Assembly: GCA_946497905.1 (NCBI GenBank)
Contig: CAMMMI010000031.1
Location: forward strand, 1 to 17,533
Direction of reading: 5' to 3'
Length of the DNA stretch: 17,533 bases
Origin: an uncultured Clostridium sp.
Lineage (GTDB): Bacteria > Bacillota > Clostridia > TANB77 > CAG-508
Within the stretch, counting starts at the first letter, position 1, and each line of letters opens with the position of its first letter. The translations under genes and the position numbers were made by a program. Positions 6,112 to 14,063 of this stretch are shown one piece after another. Below the pieces are notes generated by a model. That model did no database searches and was not told the DNA's origin. It saw only the letters and a list, made by a program, of their open reading frames with translations.

Positions 6112-6480
6112 ATGAACAATTTTTTTAATTCTTTATCAGATGGCTTGCGTGAGTTTGATTTATCTCTTCTCAATACCAAATTAAAAGATACTTTCGTAGA
6201 TAACTTTATGCATGAATTACGAGATTATTTAGCTAAGTCAGATGTTACTCATAGGCTATCCAAATTACCCAAAGATACTTTACTTGATATTAACGAAATT
6301 GAAAAAAATCATATTCAATGTTATTTTAATTACGAAGAATACAATATTCCAAACGAAATGATTTATAGTGAGGAATTAAACGGTTTAGTTAATGACGGAT
6401 TTATCAAACTTCAATTACAAGATGATGGCTTATATCATGTAGTCAGACGTTCTGAATTACCTCATACTCATAACAATTAA
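6112..6480 (+). CDS. hypothetical protein, 122 aa
   Basis: Not recognised. A soluble, mixed-charge protein with no signal peptide or membrane helix. The first 50 residues look helical (LREFDLSLLNTKLKDTFVDNFMHELRDYLAK). A Tyr/Asn-rich middle follows (CYFNYEEYNIPNEMIY), then a strand-like end (GFIKLQLQDDGLYHVVRRSE) with HTHNN at the C-terminus. AGGAGG at 6091-6096 lies 15 nt before the ATG, which is longer than usual; no closer in-frame start is evident. It is convergent with the restriction-modification operon, and its stop codon merges with the A-run that forms the T-tract of that operon's terminator. It stands alone beside repeat copy 3, so it is probably accessory. Confidence 0.65.
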   Translation: MNNFFNSLSDGLREFDLSLLNTKLKDTFVDNFMHELRDYLAKSDVTHRLSKLPKDTLLDINEIEKNHIQCYFNYEEYNIPNEMIYSEELNGLVNDGFIKLQLQDDGLYHVVRRSELPHTHNN

Positions 6481-6530
6481 AAAAGAAAGCTAGCAAATAC
6501 TTTCTCTCAAAAAATATTGCTTGCTTTCTT
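6477..6530 (-). terminator. terminator at the end of the restriction-modification operon
   Basis: On the minus strand AAGAAAGCAAGCAATA pairs with TATTTGCTAGCTTTCTT (6515-6530 with 6483-6499, two mismatches), followed by TTTTTT (A-run at 6478-6484). On the plus strand the hairpin is not followed by a good T-run, so it mainly serves the minus strand. Confidence 0.65.
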
Positions 6531-7064
6531 CCAGTCCCATCTAAATTATATTTTAAAGGATTTATATCAATTTCTGTTCCATTACTAGTAAGCCAAATTG
6601 TATTATTTTTATCTGTTCTATATATTTCAATATTATTATTTTTTAATCTCTATATCAGGTAGATTATGTGAATTATCCCTTCCAACTGAAATTATTGCAT
6701 ATTTAGGTTTTACTTTTTCTAGAAATAATTGGCTTGTACTACTATTAGATCCATGATGTGCTACTTTCAATACATCTACTTGATTCCATTTAACCATTTT
6801 TTCTACTTCCGTTGTAGCATCTCCCATAAATAAATATTTAGTACTCTTATATTCTAATTCAATTACTATTATTTTTTTATAAAGTGCATAATCGAAATTA
6901 TTATGAGCTGTTATTGATATTAAATTAACATTATTTTCTTGTGCCTTTGATAGTAAAACATCAATATTTTCTATTTTACTTTCATCTACATATCCATCCA
7001 CTTCTTTATATGCACTTGCTTTGGAATGAATATGTAAATCTATTTTGATATTTTGATTTAACAT
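6531..7064 (-). pseudogene. chimeric remnant: PHP-domain start fused to ComEC-like MBL end
   Basis: From ATG 7064 the first 65 codons read as a PHP phosphoesterase-type N-terminus: IKIDLHIHSKASAYKE (7-21), then NLISITAHNNFDY, where the usual TDHN is TAHN. From about residue 66 the sequence switches to the C-terminal half of a ComEC-like metallo-beta-lactamase protein: LEYKSTKYLFMGDA, DVLKVAHHGSNSS, PKYAIISVGRDN. The HxHxDH half of the MBL fold is missing. The frame stops with TAA at 6636-6638 next to an A-run, but the frame shifted by one base continues with a convincing tail, IEIYRTDKNNTIWLTSNGTE. So there is a deletion fusion plus a frameshift. The true start is the second ATG (7064), since GGAGG lies inside the codons after the ATG at 7076. 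It lies 33 nt downstream of the methylase gene. Confidence 0.75.
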
Positions 7065-7097
7065 TTTCTCCTCCATAATTTTTATATCATACTATAA

Positions 7098-8729
7098 TTA
7101 TTTTCTATTCATTCTTCTATCATTAAGTGTTTTCCAGATTTTTCTATACATGCTTATAGTATCAGCTGATATTCCTAAATAATTCTCTAATATTTCTTTG
7201 TCCATTATCCTGATTGCCTCTCTTATATCTCTCTTATTTCTTATGTTGTCATCTAGAATTCCTATTAATCTATTTACATTTTGTTCATCCATATCATCTA
7301 TATTAGGAATTATTATATTTTCTGCTTCTTTAGGTAAAATTTCTAAAACTCCTCCACCATAACTTCTACCACATAATTCTGTAAAAGCAAATGATATGCT
7401 ATTATAATATGATAATAATATCTTCTTATTATCATATTCATCTTTGATTTTTATTCTATGCATTGTGTCTGTTGATACAGCATCAATTCCATTTAAAACA
7501 AATTTAGGATATACATTACTTCTTCTTAGCAAAAAAGCATCTGGTATCCAAATCGAAGGTACTGAATACCATTTTTTTCTTATTCTACATTTGTAACCTT
7601 TATTTGCTCCGTTATCTTCACCAATCTTTATATATTCTCGCTGTACTTCGCTCATATCTTCTACATTTACATTTTCGTTTATAGTTAAAAGATATGCTTT
7701 TACTCCTTTATTAACATTTTTTTCCCAATCATCCTCATCAAATACTAGTCCATGTGTTTGTGAGCTTCTCCCAATTAATGGCTTAGCATATTTTTTCAAA
7801 TCATATTTTTTCACAGAATTATCATCTAAAGAAAAATAATCATTATTTCCTGTGGTAATTCCAACATTTACTAAGCTTACATCTCCCATTTTTCTAAATC
7901 TGCTATCTTGCTTTATTTCTTCAATAACATTATTTTCTTTTTCATTTAAGTAGTATCTTGTCCATTTGTCATTGGTTAAAATCTTTTCATAAATTAAATC
8001 ATTTTGATTATATTTTCTTATAAAGTCATCTACATTATCATATAAACAATTAGCAATCAAACATTCTTTTTCTTTATCTTTCTTTTTTCCTATTAATACA
8101 ACAACTTCTTGCTCTGCATCTTCAAATAATAGCTCATTAAATGAAATAATATTTATTTTTGATAAATGTTTCGATAAATACTCACGTAAATCTTCTGCAT
8201 ATGCAACCTGCATTATTTCAGCAGGTATAACAAAAGCAATTGTTCCATTTTTCTCCAACAATTCTATACAAGCAACTAAAAAAAACACCCAACTATTAAT
8301 TAATTTATTTGATTTCATTTTATTCTTTATTAGAACTTGTGATTGTTTTTCCCTCTGAAACGCGGTTAAATATTGATATCGTATATATGGTGGATTTCCA
8401 ATAATTAGATTATATTTTTTTTTGCAATTAACATAAAAATTATAAAAATCATCATTTATAACACTAGCACAATCAATATCTTTTAAAATTTTTTTACTTT
8501 TATTAGCTTCCTCTTCTATATATTCAATAGCATCAATTTTTTCTACACTATAATCACTATTATCTAATATATTTTTTATATTTTTTAGAAAAGATCCGTC
8601 TCCACAACTTGGTTCTAAAATTTTCATTTTATCTTTCAATGTAATTTTAGTTATGTAGTTTGCCAACTTTTGTGGAGTATAATAACCTCCTCTTAGTTTT
8701 TTTTGTGTTATATTTTCCTTTAACTTCAT
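7098..8729 (-). CDS. adenine-specific DNA methyltransferase (Eco57I/BsuBI-type)
   Basis: Transfers a methyl group from SAM to N6 of adenine in the recognition site, protecting host DNA. Within 543 aa: an N-terminal KLRGGYYTPQKLANYITK (11-28) typical of BsuBI/PstI- and Eco57I-like methylases; SAM motif I as LEPSCGDGSF (38-47); motif IV as NPPY (112-115), the catalytic N6-adenine signature. The C-terminal half (about 250-543) should be the target recognition domain. The gene starts 3 nt after the stop of the 993-aa nuclease-methylase gene, with AAGGA 11 nt upstream of its ATG, so the two are translationally linked. No BsuBI/PstI-type endonuclease gene follows; the next downstream ORF is the PHP/MBL wreck. 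Confidence 0.9.
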   Translation of the reverse strand: MKLKENITQKKLRGGYYTPQKLANYITKITLKDKMKILEPSCGDGSFLKNIKNILDNSDYSVEKIDAIEYIEEEANKSKKILKDIDCASVINDDFYNFYVNCKKKYNLIIGNPPYIRYQYLTAFQREKQSQVLIKNKMKSNKLINSWVFFLVACIELLEKNGTIAFVIPAEIMQVAYAEDLREYLSKHLSKINIISFNELLFEDAEQEVVVLIGKKKDKEKECLIANCLYDNVDDFIRKYNQNDLIYEKILTNDKWTRYYLNEKENNVIEEIKQDSRFRKMGDVSLVNVGITTGNNDYFSLDDNSVKKYDLKKYAKPLIGRSSQTHGLVFDEDDWEKNVNKGVKAYLLTINENVNVEDMSEVQREYIKIGEDNGANKGYKCRIRKKWYSVPSIWIPDAFLLRRSNVYPKFVLNGIDAVSTDTMHRIKIKDEYDNKKILLSYYNSISFAFTELCGRSYGGGVLEILPKEAENIIIPNIDDMDEQNVNRLIGILDDNIRNKRDIREAIRIMDKEILENYLGISADTISMYRKIWKTLNDRRMNRK

Positions 8730-8732
8730 TTA

Positions 8733-11714
8733 TTATTCATCCTTCATTTCTATTAGTTCGGTAATATCTTTCATTATTTCTATAATTATTTGCTTTTTTA
8801 AACTAATACTTGCCTCTTCTTCTGACTTTTTCATTGTTTTACTTTTCAATGCTTTATTTATATTGTATATTTTTTTAGTATTATTTACAATTTTATCATA
8901 TAGTTTCTTTTCTTGAATATTATTAAAATTAACATTTATTATAGGTAATTTTTCCAAAACTTGAGTCCCTCTTGAATAGAATCCACCTTCAAAATCACTT
9001 CCCATTTTCTCCATTACATCATTCATTATTGGATGGCTTAAGTATGATTGTAAAAAGAACAAATTATATTTACTATTTGGTTTCATTTTTATTCCACAAT
9101 ATCCAGCTGTTCCACCACTTTGTATAACTAAATTTTCATCATCATACATAAACATTGGCTCTTTGGACATTACACCAACAATTAATTTTTCTTGATTATT
9201 AAATTCATTTATTGCTTGTACTCTTCCAAATTGATACCAGTTATTTTTATTAGAATTTGGAACATCCCTACCTGTATTTTTTCCTGAAACTTGTTTTGGA
9301 ACTATCATATCATAATAGTCTAGTAAATACTCTTTTATTCCCTTATACTGTGGCAAATTTATATCAATCAGTTGTCCACTTTCATCATATGGAAAAATAA
9401 TATATTTATCTGTAACTAATGGATCAAAAGAATTTACATTCTTTTCAACATTATTTATAGGTTGAAAATATCTTTTTAATATATCTCTTTCTATTTTATA
9501 TTCTTTATTATTTTTCTTTATAATAACATATTTTTCATCTTCACCTATTACTTCTTTCCCTTTAATTACATATATTTTATTTAAACTAGTTTGAACTCCA
9601 TTAAAAGGTATTGCTATCTCTGATAATTGTATAGAATTATTAAATAATTTTTTTAATTCTTTCATCTTCTCTATATCCATAGACAATATCCAAGGATTTT
9701 TATCTATTTCATTACAATTTATATTAATATAGATATTACTCTTATTATTAATAATCCATTCTGCATAACTGTTTATATAGCAATATTCAAAATTTTCTTC
9801 TTTATTCTTATTTAACAAAATTATAGAACTATATATAGTTTTATCCTTAAATACTTGCTGATAATTAAAATCTATAAACATTTTCAAATATTTATTTTCT
9901 GAAATAAGTTCTCTAATTTTTTCGCCTGAAACATTATTAATAAACTTATTTGGTACAATGTAACATACTTCTCCAGAATCTTTTACTAAATCTATAGCTC
10001 TTTGTATAAATAAGAAATACTTATCAAATTGTTTGTATGCGACATAATATTCTGATTTATATGCTTGTACTTCTTTTTTATTTTGAAGTTTTATCATATC
10101 TTCTGTTTTTACATATGGAGGATTACCTATGATTAAATCAAATTTATTTCCACCATTTATATTATTAAATGAAAATGGATTAATACTTATTAACTCATCT
10201 GTAGTTGCATCTTTTAGCATTTCTAAATCAATCAAAGAATTTCCATTTATAATATTATTATCTAATGATGGCAACACTGGTTTTTCATTTGTTACTGTCT
10301 CTTCTGTTTCATTTTCTAAAACTTTTAGTAATAAACTAAATTTTGCAACTTCTACAGCTTGATAATCAATATCTACACCATATAAACAACTAGTTAAAAT
10401 TTCTTTTTTCTCTTTATATGTTAATTTGTAAGTATTTGTATAGCTTTCTTCTAAATGATCATATTTTTTATTTCTTTCATACCAATCCTGACAGTAATTA
10501 ATTAAATAATCTAACACTTCTGTTAAAAATATTCCTGATCCACAAGCTATATCTGCAATTCTTAAATTTTTAATTTCATCAGGACTTTTTTTGTCTGTAA
10601 AGTTTTCTAAACTTTTACTAACCATGAATTTTACTACATCATATGGAGTTGTAACTATCGCCCTATTTAAGTTTTCTTTTTTAGGTTGTAGTATTACTTC
10701 ATTATTTTTTACAATAAGCGTTTCAGATATAAAAACTTCGTATATTTCTCCCAATATATTTGAACTAATAACAGTAAAATCATAAGGGCTATTAGGATAA
10801 TATAAATCTGAAATAATATTTTTCAAAATATTTTTATCAAGTTCATTTATTATATTTCGTTCTTTAAAAATTCCCGAATTATATCTTTTGTCCGCTATTT
10901 CAATAATTTTTTCCAACTCCTTTTGAAGCATTGAATCAATTGAAATAGATCTCTGGAAAGTTGTATGTAAAGGTAAATTTCTATCTTCGCAAATTCTCAA
11001 AAACACAATTTCATTTATAAATTCTTGAATCTCTATATTTATGTCTTCTATATTTCCACCTTTTATATTGAATAATTCTTGTCCTAATTGTACTCGCCAA
11101 TCATTTATTTGTTTCAAAAACATTTCATCAATAGTCTGTCCTATAGCAGAAAAACTTTTAAATTTTTCTTCGAATTTGCCATTATATACAATTTCTTTAG
11201 ATATTAATTCATATATTTCATCGTATTTTTCCAAATACTCTAAATAGTTATATTTAGCAATTAAATTTTTACTAGTAGAATCATTACTTTTTGGCATATC
11301 AGAACAGTCATATATCAATAGATCTTTAAAGTTAGTTAATACTGATATTTTATGCTTAGCTGACCAACCATATCTTCTAGCCTGAAATGAACAATCAATA
11401 TTTTCCAAAATATTTACTGATGGCTTTTTTGCTTCAACAAAAAAAGTAGATAATCCATTGAAAGTCATTGTATAATCTGGTTTTCCTAACTCTTGTTCAT
11501 ATGACTCAACTACTACTTCTTTTAAATTAGGAGACTTACCATTTGAATTTTGAACATCCCAACCAAAGTCCTTTAAGAGTCCATCTATAAATTCTAATCT
11601 ACATTCGCTCTCATTATATTTTGAATTATTATAAAATTCATAGTTACCTTTAAATCTATTTATCAATTCTTTAAGATTATTTTTGGCATCAGTTTTGTTA
11701 AAAATAAAAGACAT
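8733..11714 (-). CDS. type IIG-like restriction enzyme: PD-(D/E)xK nuclease fused to N6-adenine methyltransferase
   Basis: A single 993-aa chain with restriction and modification parts. N-terminus: a nuclease fold with GKPDYTM (D80) then FFVEAKK (E94, K96), followed by QARRYGW (Q111), i.e. PD-(D/E)xK plus a QxxxY-like motif. Middle: helical spacer (about 150-340). Then an Eco57I-type methylase domain with TTPYDVVKFMV (355-365), SAM motif I IADIACGSGIF (386-396), GVDID (446-450), and catalytic NPPY (531-534). The last 350 residues should carry target recognition; helical end. All nuclease and methylase motifs look intact. ATG at 11714 has only a weak GAAG ribosome binding site. A candidate promoter is at 11750-11778. 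An alternative view is a type IIL or BREX-like enzyme; the nuclease-methylase call is firm, the specificity unknown. Confidence 0.9.
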   Translation of the reverse strand: MSFIFNKTDAKNNLKELINRFKGNYEFYNNSKYNESECRLEFIDGLLKDFGWDVQNSNGKSPNLKEVVVESYEQELGKPDYTMTFNGLSTFFVEAKKPSVNILENIDCSFQARRYGWSAKHKISVLTNFKDLLIYDCSDMPKSNDSTSKNLIAKYNYLEYLEKYDEIYELISKEIVYNGKFEEKFKSFSAIGQTIDEMFLKQINDWRVQLGQELFNIKGGNIEDINIEIQEFINEIVFLRICEDRNLPLHTTFQRSISIDSMLQKELEKIIEIADKRYNSGIFKERNIINELDKNILKNIISDLYYPNSPYDFTVISSNILGEIYEVFISETLIVKNNEVILQPKKENLNRAIVTTPYDVVKFMVSKSLENFTDKKSPDEIKNLRIADIACGSGIFLTEVLDYLINYCQDWYERNKKYDHLEESYTNTYKLTYKEKKEILTSCLYGVDIDYQAVEVAKFSLLLKVLENETEETVTNEKPVLPSLDNNIINGNSLIDLEMLKDATTDELISINPFSFNNINGGNKFDLIIGNPPYVKTEDMIKLQNKKEVQAYKSEYYVAYKQFDKYFLFIQRAIDLVKDSGEVCYIVPNKFINNVSGEKIRELISENKYLKMFIDFNYQQVFKDKTIYSSIILLNKNKEENFEYCYINSYAEWIINNKSNIYININCNEIDKNPWILSMDIEKMKELKKLFNNSIQLSEIAIPFNGVQTSLNKIYVIKGKEVIGEDEKYVIIKKNNKEYKIERDILKRYFQPINNVEKNVNSFDPLVTDKYIIFPYDESGQLIDINLPQYKGIKEYLLDYYDMIVPKQVSGKNTGRDVPNSNKNNWYQFGRVQAINEFNNQEKLIVGVMSKEPMFMYDDENLVIQSGGTAGYCGIKMKPNSKYNLFFLQSYLSHPIMNDVMEKMGSDFEGGFYSRGTQVLEKLPIINVNFNNIQEKKLYDKIVNNTKKIYNINKALKSKTMKKSEEEASISLKKQIIIEIMKDITELIEMKDE

Positions 11715-11749
11715 TTCTTCACTTCTTTCTAAAATTTTTATTCTATATT

Positions 11750-11778
11750 ACTTTATCATAAAAAGAGATTTTTCACAA
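11750..11778 (-). promoter_or_regulatory. predicted sigma-A promoter of the restriction-modification operon
   Basis: On the minus strand TTGTGA (11773-11778), a 17-nt spacer, then TAAAGT (11750-11755), 36 nt upstream of the ATG. TAATAT just downstream is an alternative -10. Tentative. Confidence 0.35.
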
Positions 11779-11833
11779 TAAAAAACTACTTTTTAATTTA
11801 TAATTTTACAAAATTTTATCTCTAATTTTTGTA

Positions 11834-12249
11834 TTGTATAAAAAATTTAAAGATTTTAAGTCAGGTGTTGAATATGTTACCAGATATTGTGGTAGAGTTC
11901 CTATTAGTGAAAATCGTATTGTTAATTATGATGGCACTAATGTTACTTTTTCTTATATTGACCATAAAGATAGTAAATATCATGAAGTCACTCTTAATGC
12001 TTCTCAATTTATCATGATTTTATTAAGACATTTATTACCTTCTCAATTCAAAATAATTAGATATTATGGTTTTTATAGAATTAAACATTCTATGCACAAC
12101 AAAATGATTCCATTAATTAAAAAACACTTGCGTTCTTTTAGAAAAAACTTCTAAAATATGAACTTAGCATTTCTATGGCTTTTCATAGAAATCCTTTTAA
12201 TTGTCCTAAATGTGATACCAAAATGGATTTTCTCCTCTATATTAATTAG
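11834..12249 (+). pseudogene. 3' remnant of an IS91-family (Y2) transposase gene
   Basis: The translation VEYVTRYCGRVPISENRIV followed by VTFSYIDHKD and FKIIRYYGFYR is the C-terminal part of an IS91-like transposase, a rolling-circle type. YVTRY (about residues 14-18) fits the YxxxY motif that carries the paired catalytic tyrosines. The N-terminal zinc-finger and HUH region is absent, and the only start is a TTG without a ribosome binding site, so the gene is 5'-truncated. Frame 1 stops with TAA at 12152-12154, but the -1 frame continues ELSISMAFHRNPFNCPKCD to a TAG at 12247-12249, restoring the C-terminal CPKC zinc motif expected of the family. The switch occurs at A_AAA_AAC. Either a one-base deletion or a frameshift site explains this. 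Confidence 0.8.
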
Positions 12250-12264
12250 AAAGGTGAGCTTTTT

Positions 12265-12513
12265 ATGTTTGATTTTAATTCTTTTCCATTTAAATTAAGT
12301 GGTAAAACAGTTGCTTACATCTGTCCAAAATGTAAATACAAGTTTGATGCTCCAATTGAGGCCGTTTTAGAATTTGAACAAGAGGACGAATGCAAGGGTT
12401 TACCTATTTCAACTCCTCCTTATACCATTTGTGCTAAATGTAAATTCGATAAATGTGTTCCTATTGATTATGTATCAAAGAGAGGTTTTCATCATATTTA
12501 CAAGGATAATTAA
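12265..12513 (+). CDS. small zinc-ribbon protein next to the IS91 remnant
   Basis: 82 aa. Two Cys pairs are visible: CPKC at about 20-23 and CAKC at about 56-59, with a further Cys at 64, suggesting a treble-clef or zinc-ribbon fold. The middle (APIEAVLEFEQEDECKGLP) is acidic; the end is GFHHIYKDN. AAAGGTGA lies about 10 nt before the ATG, and the gene begins 15 nt after the transposase frame ends, in the same direction, as if both belonged to one element. I think similar proteins travel beside such transposases in Clostridia, but I cannot verify this here. The function is unknown; nucleic-acid binding is the usual guess for zinc ribbons. Confidence 0.7.
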   Translation: MFDFNSFPFKLSGKTVAYICPKCKYKFDAPIEAVLEFEQEDECKGLPISTPPYTICAKCKFDKCVPIDYVSKRGFHHIYKDN

Positions 12514-12641
12514 CTAATCAACTATATATTTAATTGATTCCCAGAATTTTACTATTACTCTGGTAGTTTTGTTATGCTTATTATTTATATTTATGTAAAC
12601 AATACTTTTTTCTATCTCTTGTTACTTTCCTAATATATAAA

Positions 12642-12671
12642 AAAACCTATACTATTTCTAGTATAGGTTTT
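12642..12671. terminator. strong bidirectional terminator
   Basis: AAAACCTATACTA (12642-12654), loop TTTC, TAGTATAGGTTTT (12659-12671): a perfect 13-bp stem. It is flanked by A-runs on the left and T-rich sequence on the right, so it can work on both strands. The stretch 12514-12641 before it holds only a small CCAGA/TCTGG hairpin (around 12541-12565), possibly near the end of the IS91-like element. Confidence 0.8.
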
Positions 12672-12861
12672 CTTTTTCGTTCCATTGATATACATTTATC
12701 TTATAATCAATGACAAATCCTCCAATGAAATATAAAATGTTCATTTTAGGATAATATGGCTCCTTTGCGAGAGACGTTTTCGAAAAGTCTGTCGCAAAAA
12801 AGCTACTTATTTCCGCTTCAAATGTAGTTATAGCAATGTGTTGTAAGAATTGTATGCACAA
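12658..12861 (-). pseudogene. probable gene remnant ending in the terminator
   Basis: A 67-codon frame from a TTG at 12861 without a ribosome binding site, ending in a TAG that lies in the terminator stem. The C-terminal half, KEPYYPKMNILYFIGGFVI then DYKINVYQWNEKENLY, reads like real protein. The N-terminal half is disturbed by a 35-bp palindrome (12764-12798). A terminator placed right at its stop on the minus strand suggests that a true gene once ended here. Family not recognised. The rest of 12862-12931 shows nothing. Confidence 0.35.
12764..12798. repeat. 35-bp near-perfect palindrome centred on TTTTCGAAAA
   Basis: TTTGCGAGAGAC and GTCTGTCGCAAA form 11 of 12 pairs around a core GTTTTCGAAAA that is itself self-complementary. 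It is richer in G/C than its surroundings and sits inside the gene remnant between the IS91 region and the accessory operon. Confidence 0.7.
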
Positions 12862-12931
12862 GTTAGCATTTTTTTGCTACAACTGTTGTTTATAATTTAA
12901 CATAAGTTTTTGAATTTTGCAATAGAATATT

Positions 12932-13543
12932 TTAAATTTTTAACTTCTCGAAAAATTTCGTAATTTTATCACATATTTTTTGATGTCCAACATTATTTGG
13001 ATGTATTCCATCTAATAATTCATCAATAGATAATAAATCAAACATATGTAAATATTTTACATTATTTTTCTCACATATTTCTCTTATCTTATTATCAAAA
13101 ACAACTATTTTTTTATTAAAATAGCTCTTTTGTTTATTCCATGGTAATGGTACTACTTTTGTTTCGTCTACCACCGTCAGCCCAAGAAAGACAATATTGT
13201 CAGAATATTGTTTTGCATTATTAATTAAATAATAAATATTCTTTTCAAATTCTTTTAGTGTTACTCTATCTTTTCCATTTACATCTTGTGTATCATTTAC
13301 ACCAATTGAGAAAATAATTAAAGTTTCATTTTCCTTATCTCTTCTTGCATTAAATTCTGCATTAAATCTATTTTTTACACCTTCTGTCACATCTCCTGAA
13401 ATTCCTAAATTAAAAATATTAAAAGTTCTATTGTCATTTTTCTCTAAATCCAATCTAAATCGATTCACCCATCCACATTTTTCATTATCACCTACTCCAT
13501 AAGTAATACTATCACCAAATACAAATATATCTATATCTTTCAA
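12932..13543 (-). CDS. SGNH/GDSL-family hydrolase
   Basis: Esterase/lipase-type hydrolase, 203 aa, no signal peptide, so cytoplasmic. The SGNH blocks are all present: GDSITYG (S12, nucleophile), GISGD (G47), GVND (N83), and DGIHPN (D178, H181). The start is TTG at 13543, with AGGGGG 9 nt upstream; no ATG fits. The last gene of the minus-strand run, 27 nt after the DUF5680 gene. The closest general class is GDSL lipase/acylhydrolase; the substrate cannot be told. Confidence 0.92.
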   Translation of the reverse strand: MKDIDIFVFGDSITYGVGDNEKCGWVNRFRLDLEKNDNRTFNIFNLGISGDVTEGVKNRFNAEFNARRDKENETLIIFSIGVNDTQDVNGKDRVTLKEFEKNIYYLINNAKQYSDNIVFLGLTVVDETKVVPLPWNKQKSYFNKKIVVFDNKIREICEKNNVKYLHMFDLLSIDELLDGIHPNNVGHQKICDKITKFFEKLKI

Positions 13544-13570
13544 TACAAACTTCCCCCTTTTTTTTGCTAT

Positions 13571-14062
13571 CTACATAATTAATCCTCCAGAACAATGAAG
13601 TTCATAAATTAATTTATTATCTTTATATATTTGTTCTATTCCGTCAAAATTTTCTATTGTTCCTGTAGTTTTAAATGTATAAACATATTCATTATTCTCA
13701 AATTGACTTATCCCTCTAACAGGAATAACGCTTTTATCTTCTCCTACTTTCATAAGGGCTGGTCTTAATGCATTATCCATTGCTTCCTCTCCAAGTGTAT
13801 CATCAAAAGTAACTCCGTAATAGTTCATTCCCCATATAGGTTTATTGCTGTCACAATATACAACTTCTTCTCCTATAAATTTAGTACCACCAAAATAAGT
13901 ATCATGATATATATATTTTTGGTTATCTATTTTTTCTTCGTAATGATAATCTGATGAGCCTACTCTACTTGACTTCGCTTTTTCTATCATACTATTAGCA
14001 TAAGTTGATTTCTTTGCTTTAATCAAAAAATCAATGAATGTATCATTTATCATATTTTCCAT
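13571..14062 (-). CDS. DUF5680 domain protein
   Basis: 163 aa. I recognise the DUF5680 pattern: FLIKAKKSTYAN (12-23), SSRVGSSDYHYEE (31-43), YHDTYFGGTKFIGEEVVY (52-69), PIWGMNYYG (75-83), and an end YELHCSGGLIM. Some relatives carry an N-terminal XRE DNA-binding domain; this one is only the domain. Function unknown. The ATG at 14062 starts one base after the TAA of the flavodoxin gene, and its GGAGGA ribosome binding site lies within that gene's last codons, so translation is coupled. Confidence 0.85.
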   Translation of the reverse strand: MENMINDTFIDFLIKAKKSTYANSMIEKAKSSRVGSSDYHYEEKIDNQKYIYHDTYFGGTKFIGEEVVYCDSNKPIWGMNYYGVTFDDTLGEEAMDNALRPALMKVGEDKSVIPVRGISQFENNEYVYTFKTTGTIENFDGIEQIYKDNKLIYELHCSGGLIM

Positions 14063-14063
14063 G

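Noticed and set aside
10129..11247. Three short plus-strand frames opposite the 993-aa gene
   Set aside because: Mirror frames of the nuclease-methylase gene; no start signals or recognisable motifs.
11829..12017. 62-codon plus-strand frame overlapping the transposase remnant
   Set aside because: Alternative frame of the Y2 transposase sequence; the other frame carries the family motifs.
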